Shown here piece by piece: positions 16,136 to 21,612 of a DNA stretch of 21,612 bases. Made by a program: the position numbers and the translations under genes. Position 1 is the first letter of the stretch. Each line of letters starts with the position of its first letter. Source of the DNA: Flammeovirgaceae bacterium (lineage in GTDB: Bacteria; Bacteroidota; Bacteroidia; Cytophagales; Cyclobacteriaceae); NCBI GenBank assembly GCA_947457025.1, contig CANGUI010000005.1:1-21612 (forward strand), read 5' to 3'. The notes below the pieces were generated by a model that saw only the letters and a list, made by a program, of their open reading frames with translations, was not told where the DNA came from and ran no database searches.

Positions 16136-16793
16136 ACAGTTATTGTTGCAAAACCGCGCATGGGTCGAGCAAAAGGGAATTGAAGATCCGGAATTTTTCA
16201 ATCGCTTGTCGGAGGTGCAAACACCGAAATTTTTATGGATAGGTTGCTCCGACAGCCGCGTACCCGCCAACGATATTACGGGCACCAATCCGGGTGAGAT
16301 TTTTGTGCACCGCAACATTGCAAACATGGTGGTGCATACGGACATGAGCATGTTAAGCGTGCTCGACTATGCCGTCAACGTGCTGGAAGTGCGCCACGTA
16401 ATTGTGTGTGGTCACTATGGCTGTGGTGGCATTCGCGCGGCCATGGGGCATAAACAGTTCGGGCTCATTGACAACTGGATTCGCCACATCAAAGATGTTT
16501 ACCGAATTCATGAAGATGAACTTAAGTTAATACCCGAGGGTCGCGAAAGGGAGAACCGATTTACGGAAATCAACGTGGTGGAACAGGTATTTGATTTGGT
16601 AGAGACTTCGATCATCCAGAATGCCTGGGCCAAGCGTCAGTTACCCTTTGTGCATGGGTGGGTGTATGATATTCATAATGGGTTAATCAAATGCCTGAAA
16701 GTAACCATGAATGATAATGCCCAGTTGCCCGAGGTGTACCGATTCAATCCACCCTCTCAGGTAGATGAAGTGCAAACACGCCCGGGGCACTAA
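16122..16793 (+). CDS. Beta-class carbonic anhydrase
   Basis: 223 residues. It interconverts CO2 and bicarbonate. All zinc-site residues of the beta class are present: Cys42, Asp44 and Arg46 in GCSDSRVP, and His98 with Cys101 in GHYGCGG; the numbers equal those of E. coli Can. HRNIAN (63-68) is also conserved. No signal peptide, so cytoplasmic. The ATG lies inside the last codons of the SulP gene, which argues for coupled translation and equal dosage. It probably holds the bicarbonate pool in balance with the transporter, supplying carboxylases and pH control. No terminator hairpin is seen after the stop. Confidence 0.97.
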   Translation: MKFIEQLLLQNRAWVEQKGIEDPEFFNRLSEVQTPKFLWIGCSDSRVPANDITGTNPGEIFVHRNIANMVVHTDMSMLSVLDYAVNVLEVRHVIVCGHYGCGGIRAAMGHKQFGLIDNWIRHIKDVYRIHEDELKLIPEGRERENRFTEINVVEQVFDLVETSIIQNAWAKRQLPFVHGWVYDIHNGLIKCLKVTMNDNAQLPEVYRFNPPSQVDEVQTRPGH

Positions 16794-16895
16794 GCCATCT
16801 ATTGTAACAGGTGACTTGATGTCCGTCGGCTATCCGGATTTCAATCGTAGTCCTGAGGTGCCGGGCGTAGGGTTTTTTCATTCCGACCGGATTCG

Positions 16896-16903
16896 TACTT
16901 TTG
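16896..16903 (+). promoter_or_regulatory. -7 box of the M23 peptidase gene
   Basis: TACTTTTG fits TAnnTTTG exactly and equals the tRNA-Phe box. A T run at 16873-16878 sits where a -33 TTTG would be. Transcription would start near 16908, giving a leader of about 55 bases. Confidence 0.6.
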
Positions 16904-16962
16904 AGTGTTGAGCTGGTTCGTCAAACGAATTATTTTTTAATCGTATCAAACCCTTTTTTCGT

Positions 16963-18270
16963 ATGCGTCTGCGCCGGCAGCTATTGGTTAGTTTCATCGC
17001 ATTCGTGTTGGCAGCTCTTGCGTTTGTTTACGTCGACAACAACACGCCCTGGTTCAGTTCGGCTGGGGATTTTGATAACGGTTTGCCCCCGGCCGGAGCA
17101 CCACCGTCTCCACCCGAAATTGAACATGGCATGATCATTACCGGCCTGCAAAAAACGGAAGCAACGGTAAAGCGGAATCAAACGTTTACCGACTTACTCC
17201 AGGGATATGCTGTTCCACCAGGAGTTATCCAGCAAATCGCACGTATACCAAAAGGTCAGTTCGACTTTCGCCGGATCGTAGCCAGCAGAAAATACACGAT
17301 TTACTCAAAACGGGATTCGGTCAACACGCTGAGGGCTCTGGTGTATGAATCCAATCCTGTAGACTATGTGATTTTTCACTTCCTGAAAGATTCCATGTGG
17401 GTAGAGCCTTGTCAACTGCCGGTTACAATTCAGGAGAAGGGCATTGCCGGGATCATTCAAAGTAACCTGAGCGAGACCGTAGAGGAGCTCGGCATCTCGC
17501 CCGAGCTGACCAATAAGTTTGTCGACATTTTCGCCTGGGTAGTTGACTTTCAGCGGTTGCAAAAGGGAGATCGTTTTAAGATTCTGTACGACGAGCAGCA
17601 GGTAGCTGGCAAGGCATACGCAGTTGGGCGCATACATGGAATCATATTCGAGCACGCAGGCCAGCCATTGTATGCATTTCCCCTTGACCAGGGCGAGGGG
17701 CTCGACTATTTCGACGAAGAGGGCAAGAGCCTTCGCAAGGCCTTACTAAAGTATCCCATTGAATTTACCCGCATAAGCTCACGGTATAACCTAAAGCGCT
17801 TTCATCCGGTTGCCAAAGTTTTTCGTGCGCATTTGGGTACCGACTTCGCAGCACCTACCGGGACGCCTATTCGCAGCGTCGGAGATGGTCTGGTGGAGGA
17901 AGCACAATACAAAGCAAATAATGGGAACTACGTGAAAATCCGCCATAACGGCACGTATACCACGGGCTACTTACACATGTCCCGAATAGCCGCAGGCGTG
18001 CGGGCCGGAACCCGCGTACGTCAGGGTCAGGTCATCGGGTATGTGGGAAGCACGGGCCTTGCTACCGGTCCGCACCTGTGTTACAGATTTTGGCGCAATG
18101 GCGTACAAGTAGATGCACTGCGCGTAGAGCTTCCGCCGTCTCAACCGGTAGATGTCTCGAACAGGGCCACATTTAACTTGCTGAAGCAAACCATTCGTCG
18201 GCAGCTGGCCGATATTCCGGATCCAACCGATAAGCCGGCACCGGTCGTGACCTCCGCGTTATTTTTTTAA
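16963..18270 (+). CDS. M23-family peptidase (LytM/MepM type)
   Basis: 435 residues. One N-terminal membrane segment (about 7-24) anchors it with the rest in the periplasm. A Pro-rich linker (about 40-55) is followed by an N-terminal region (about 60-280) of the kind found in Bacteroidota M23 proteins, then the peptidase domain (about 285-390). M23 enzymes cut peptide cross-links in peptidoglycan. Visible residues: His290 and Asp294 in HLGTDFAAP, His338 in GYLHMS, and His371 in GPHLCYRFW. The usual last motif is HxH, with the second His binding zinc; here it is His-Leu-Cys (Cys373). Cys can bind zinc, so activity is possible but not certain. The start gives a typical signal anchor. Confidence 0.9.
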   Translation: MRLRRQLLVSFIAFVLAALAFVYVDNNTPWFSSAGDFDNGLPPAGAPPSPPEIEHGMIITGLQKTEATVKRNQTFTDLLQGYAVPPGVIQQIARIPKGQFDFRRIVASRKYTIYSKRDSVNTLRALVYESNPVDYVIFHFLKDSMWVEPCQLPVTIQEKGIAGIIQSNLSETVEELGISPELTNKFVDIFAWVVDFQRLQKGDRFKILYDEQQVAGKAYAVGRIHGIIFEHAGQPLYAFPLDQGEGLDYFDEEGKSLRKALLKYPIEFTRISSRYNLKRFHPVAKVFRAHLGTDFAAPTGTPIRSVGDGLVEEAQYKANNGNYVKIRHNGTYTTGYLHMSRIAAGVRAGTRVRQGQVIGYVGSTGLATGPHLCYRFWRNGVQVDALRVELPPSQPVDVSNRATFNLLKQTIRRQLADIPDPTDKPAPVVTSALFF

Positions 18271-18325
18271 CAAAAGTCAAGCAATCTCAGCCCTAAAATC
18301 CAGTTAATTTGGGGGAATCAGAAGA

Positions 18326-20626
18326 ATGCGTATCCGGGTACAATTAGTTTGGGTTTTTTTCTTTTTCCTTTCGGGGATCGGATATGCTCAGAAAGTAGGT
18401 TTGGTCTTCAGCGGAGGTGCCGCCAAGGGCCTCGCTCATATTGGCGTTCTGAAAGCCCTGGAGGAAAATGAGATACCCATAGACTATGTCGTGGGCACCT
18501 CCATGGGGGGCATTGTGGCGGGCTGCTACGCGGCGGGCATGAGCCCCGACCAGATCGAAGCGCTTGTGTTGTCAGATGACTTTTTGCGCTGGGTCAATGG
18601 TCAGCCTGAAAAGGGTTTCAATTACTACTACAATAAGCCGGACGACAACGGATCGTTTGTGCGCTTTGATCTGTCGCTCGATTCAGCCCTCTCACTCAAT
18701 ATCAATACCGCTATCGCCAGCGACCTGACATTGAATTTTGCACTTGCTGAGCGCCTGGCACAGCCCACGGCTACAGCCAGGAATAATTTCGATAGCCTGT
18801 TTATCCCCTTGCGGGTGGTGGCAGCCGAAATATTCACCCAGACTCAGGTCATTCTGCGCAGCGGATTGCTGAGCGATGCTCTTCGTGCCACCCAGACTGT
18901 TCCGCTCTTTTACAGCCCGATCCGAATTGATGGTAAGTTTTTGTTCGATGGAGGTGTTTATAACAACTTTCCGGTTGATGTTGCGCAAAGCGAGTTTCAG
19001 CCCGAAATCATCATCGGCAGCAACGTGTCTTCCAAAGTCTACCAAGATTATCCCTTTGGTGAGGATGAAAAACTGATTTCGCGGTCACTATTGTATATGC
19101 TGCTCGACAAATCGGATCCTTCCAAGATACCCTCAAACGGGGTCTATATTCAACCAAATCTGGAACGGTACACCGCATTTGATTTCGCCCGCGCAAAGAG
19201 TTTGATTGATAGTGGCTACGTACAGACGCTCCGGCAAATGGCTGAGATCAAATCACGCATCGCGCCCGCCAGTCTCCGGCCCTGCGATGTTGTGGCCGCC
19301 CGCAGAAACCAATTCAATAGCCGAAATAAACCCTTGTTGATTGATCATTTGCGGTTCGATGGCTTTACCCCCGGGCAGCAGCGTTATATCAGCCGGTTTT
19401 TCAAGAGATACGACAGACCACTAAACCTGCGCGATACCAAAGCCGGATACTTCAACCTGATGTCAACCCGTTTTTTTCAAACCATTTATCCCCGGATCTT
19501 TTTACAAGAAGACGAAAAGTTTGCGCTGGAGTTTTCCCGCCGTCCGCTAAATGACTTCCAGCTCGACTTTGGTGGCGTCATTGCCACCCGCTCGATTAGC
19601 CATATTTTTCTCGGTTTGAACTACTTTCACTTTAATCGTGCACTCACGCACGGAGAAGCAAATTTCTACGCAGGAAATTTTTACAAGTCTGTCCAATTGA
19701 AAGCCCGAATCAACGTGCCCAATGCGGGACAGTTTTTCATTGAGCCCCAAGCGACTTTTAATGATTGGGATTACCTGCAGAGCAGAGACCTGTTGTTTGG
19801 TCGTTTTAACCCCACGGTCTTACGGCGCATCGATCGCATGGTGGGCGTTAGCCTTGGCCGCCCGATCGGGGAGTTGTATCGGGCATCTGTTCATGCCTTC
19901 CACCTTAACAACGATGATGAGTTTATCGATACGAAAGTACTGGTCAGTACCGATACTCTGGATGAACTTTCTCTGGATGGCAGCCGCTACGGGCTGAGCA
20001 TCTCGACCAATACACTCAACCGCAAACAATATGCTGATGATGGAACGGCTATCCGGTTTTCTATTGATCGGTTCAATCTTCTGCAGCGCTGGGAACCTGG
20101 GAGTACATCCGTAACCGCTGAAGATGTCCGCAGTCAGGCGAATTGGTGGCGACTGAGGCTCACCCTTGAGCAGTATTTCAAACGTGGCGTGTACAGTTCA
20201 GGGCTCTACCTGGATGGGGTTTTTTCTAATCAAAAACCTTTCGCCAATTATTTTTCAACGATTTCCAGCGCCCCCGCATTCTTGCCTCTTCAGGATAGTC
20301 GGACATTACTACTGCGCAATTTCAGGGCCTTCAATTTCGTAGCAGCCGGCTGGCGAAACGTTTTATCGTTGCGGAAGAATTTGGATTTCCGGCTGGAAGG
20401 CTATCTTTTCAAGCCTTTTGAGTCCATTGTGGAGTCGAGAGTACAACAAGCCGCGTTGGTGCGAGACATTACGCAAGTCTATTTTGCAGGTACCGCGGGC
20501 CTGGTGCTGCATTCGCCCGTGGGCCCGGTAAGCCTGAGCGTTAATTATTATGACGACCCGGCTAATCAGTGGAATATGCTCTTGCATGTCGGTTTTTTGG
20601 TTTTTAACCGACCATCTCTGGACTAA
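18326..20626 (+). CDS. Patatin-like phospholipase with outer-membrane barrel (PlpD-like)
   Basis: 766 residues. Signal peptide (about 1-21, ending GYAQ), then a patatin domain (about 22-220) with an intact catalytic dyad: Ser59 in GTSMGG and Asp208 in DGGVYNNFP, and the oxyanion loop SGGAAKG. From about 336 a POTRA-like segment (PLLIDHLRFDGFTPGQ, with QTIYPRI downstream) leads to a beta-strand-rich part (about 415-766) that looks like a surface-antigen-type barrel. This order, patatin then POTRA then barrel, is that of type Vd autotransporters such as PlpD, where the lipase is moved to the surface, but the last residue is Asp after a GFLVF strand rather than a terminal aromatic residue. Surface export and lipid substrate are inferred. 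No strong promoter box is seen; a weak TAATTTG lies at 18305. Confidence 0.9.
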   Translation: MRIRVQLVWVFFFFLSGIGYAQKVGLVFSGGAAKGLAHIGVLKALEENEIPIDYVVGTSMGGIVAGCYAAGMSPDQIEALVLSDDFLRWVNGQPEKGFNYYYNKPDDNGSFVRFDLSLDSALSLNINTAIASDLTLNFALAERLAQPTATARNNFDSLFIPLRVVAAEIFTQTQVILRSGLLSDALRATQTVPLFYSPIRIDGKFLFDGGVYNNFPVDVAQSEFQPEIIIGSNVSSKVYQDYPFGEDEKLISRSLLYMLLDKSDPSKIPSNGVYIQPNLERYTAFDFARAKSLIDSGYVQTLRQMAEIKSRIAPASLRPCDVVAARRNQFNSRNKPLLIDHLRFDGFTPGQQRYISRFFKRYDRPLNLRDTKAGYFNLMSTRFFQTIYPRIFLQEDEKFALEFSRRPLNDFQLDFGGVIATRSISHIFLGLNYFHFNRALTHGEANFYAGNFYKSVQLKARINVPNAGQFFIEPQATFNDWDYLQSRDLLFGRFNPTVLRRIDRMVGVSLGRPIGELYRASVHAFHLNNDDEFIDTKVLVSTDTLDELSLDGSRYGLSISTNTLNRKQYADDGTAIRFSIDRFNLLQRWEPGSTSVTAEDVRSQANWWRLRLTLEQYFKRGVYSSGLYLDGVFSNQKPFANYFSTISSAPAFLPLQDSRTLLLRNFRAFNFVAAGWRNVLSLRKNLDFRLEGYLFKPFESIVESRVQQAALVRDITQVYFAGTAGLVLHSPVGPVSLSVNYYDDPANQWNMLLHVGFLVFNRPSLD

Positions 20627-20710
20627 TACCGGCTATTGGTCTTTTTCTAGTGTTTGAAAACGGTTGCACTGGCCTTCTGACCTGGATTTACCGATACCAG
20701 AATAAAATAC

Positions 20711-20718
20711 TAACTTTA
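20711..20718 (+). promoter_or_regulatory. Candidate -7 box of the PD40 protein gene
   Basis: TAACTTTA matches seven of eight positions of TAnnTTTG. Transcription would start near 20723, upstream of both in-frame ATG codons (20727 and 20739). Confidence 0.35.
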
Positions 20719-20738
20719 ATCTTTGAATGAGATTAGTA

Positions 20739-21612
20739 ATGAAGATACTCTGGTGTGCTGTTCTCTTTTTTTTCGGGCAGTTTGCACACGCGCAAGTGGT
20801 GCAATGGGCTGATAAGGTAATTGGTTTTTCAAGCGAATTAACCCCTGTTCAATATTCGGCCCGGCAAATTCTCGGTAAACCCAATGTGTTTCCGGCCGGC
20901 GGTCAGAACCCCAATGCCTGGACACCCGACCAGCCGAAGCAAAAAGAATGGATCAAATTGGGCTTTTCCAACGCCATGCAGGTACGTCAGATCGCTATTG
21001 TTGAAACGCATAACCCGTCGGCACTTACAACCATCACACTTTTCGACGAAAAGGATAATGCCTATGTCGTTCGCCAAACTACACCGATAGTTGTCCCCCG
21101 TCTGAGCCGGATGGTTAATTTTATCATCGAACAAACACCTTATAAAGTTACGGCAATCCGACTCGATTTTGACGGTTCAATTTTGCCAGATTATTTTTCC
21201 ATTGATGCGGTGGCCATTTCCGATTCACCGTACAGAATTACACCCTTAATCGACATGCCAAATCTGTTGCTGGATGGAATTATCGTTGAACGCCTGGATG
21301 AAGCTGTCAATAGTGCTGTGAACGACATCAATCCTTTGCTTTCTCCTGATGGAAAGACACTGTATTTCAGCCGCCAGAACCATCCCGGGAATATGGGCGG
21401 CGTAAATGACAAGGAAGATATCTGGTATTCCGAACTCGGGGCCGACGGCAAATGGACGCTCGCAAAGAATGCAGGACCAACCTTCAACAACGAATTCCCG
21501 AATTTTGTGAACGCAGTGAGTTCGGCCACACCGGACGGTAAAGCGGTACTGTTGGTTCTCGGAAATCAATACAAACCGAATGGAAAGATGATGTCCGGGA
21601 TATCGATCAGCA
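20739..21612 (+). CDS. Secreted PD40-repeat protein, probably OmpA family; C-terminus off right edge
   Basis: 291 complete codons, open at the right edge. The ATG at 20739 starts a compact signal peptide (MKILWCAVLFFFGQFAHAQ); an in-frame ATG at 20727 (MRLV then the same) is possible but would leave almost no leader. Residues about 25-165 form a discoidin-like beta-sandwich (LGFSNAMQVRQIAIVE, ITLFDEKDNAY, VTAIRLDFDG). Then begins a TolB/PD40 propeller: NPLLSPDGKTLYFSR at about 198-212, EDIWYSEL, WTLAKNAGPTFNNEFPNF, and VSSATPDGKAVLLV. In Cytophagales this pairing is usually followed by an OmpA-like peptidoglycan-binding domain, and some such proteins (PorE) belong to type IX secretion. The OmpA part would be beyond the edge, so the family name is a prediction. 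Confidence 0.85.
   Translation, partial: MKILWCAVLFFFGQFAHAQVVQWADKVIGFSSELTPVQYSARQILGKPNVFPAGGQNPNAWTPDQPKQKEWIKLGFSNAMQVRQIAIVETHNPSALTTITLFDEKDNAYVVRQTTPIVVPRLSRMVNFIIEQTPYKVTAIRLDFDGSILPDYFSIDAVAISDSPYRITPLIDMPNLLLDGIIVERLDEAVNSAVNDINPLLSPDGKTLYFSRQNHPGNMGGVNDKEDIWYSELGADGKWTLAKNAGPTFNNEFPNFVNAVSSATPDGKAVLLVLGNQYKPNGKMMSGISIS

Noticed and set aside
20610..20646. Possible terminator after the patatin gene (GACCA/TGGTC with TTTTT)
   Set aside because: The stem is only five base pairs with a loop of over 20 bases that includes the stop codon; too weak to annotate.

Overview
The window looks like a stretch of a Bacteroidota chromosome, most likely Cytophagales-like. The evidence is moderate GC, many secreted proteins whose signal peptides end in ...AQ, several TAnnTTTG-type -7 promoter boxes, weak or absent Shine-Dalgarno sequences, and typical families: a large BNR/VPS10-like propeller protein, a LolA-like sorting protein, a DsbD with a long N-terminal part, and a patatin-barrel outer-membrane protein. 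No phage, insertion sequence, integron or CRISPR array is visible, and the genes look vertically inherited. The genus is an inference only.

Layout, left to right. (1) 1-1529, minus: DsbD-type disulfide reductase whose C-terminus lies off the left edge. (2) 1681-5592, plus: a LolA-like secreted protein and a 1025-residue secreted propeller protein, separated by a strong intrinsic terminator; a second terminator separates the propeller gene from the convergent neighbour. (3) 5762-7072, minus: a membrane-anchored 2x[4Fe-4S] protein. It is divergent from a tRNA-Phe(GAA) gene at 7204-7276 that has a near-perfect Bacteroidota promoter. (4) 7319-9753, minus: lysA (diaminopimelate decarboxylase) followed by a BaiN/YhiN-like flavoprotein, with stop and start codons overlapping by one base. 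(5) 9813-11287, plus: an alpha/beta hydrolase and a short tetrapyrrole-methylase-family methyltransferase two bases apart. (6) 11424-12677: metK. (7) 12796-14252: two tandem paralogous secreted proteins of unrecognised function; the first has no ATG, GTG or TTG at the place its signal peptide begins. (8) 14253-14596: a 344-base region without a gene. (9) 14597-16793: a SulP-family anion transporter overlapping a beta-carbonic anhydrase, a likely bicarbonate-handling pair. (10) 16963-18270: M23 peptidase. (11) 18326-20626: patatin with a predicted POTRA domain and outer-membrane barrel. (12) 20739 to the right edge: the N-terminal part of a PD40-repeat protein, probably of the OmpA-like family.

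The main functional themes are envelope biology (DsbD, LolA-like, M23 peptidase, patatin-barrel, PD40 protein), amino-acid and SAM metabolism (lysA, metK, methyltransferase), and CO2/bicarbonate handling. The items most worth a second look are the ATT-start candidate with its tandem paralogue, two genes whose -7 boxes place the transcription start on the A of the ATG (predicted leaderless mRNAs), and the Cys-for-His substitution in the M23 metal-binding motif. I found no clear evidence of a wholly new multi-gene system. The closest candidate is the pair of uncharacterised secreted paralogues.
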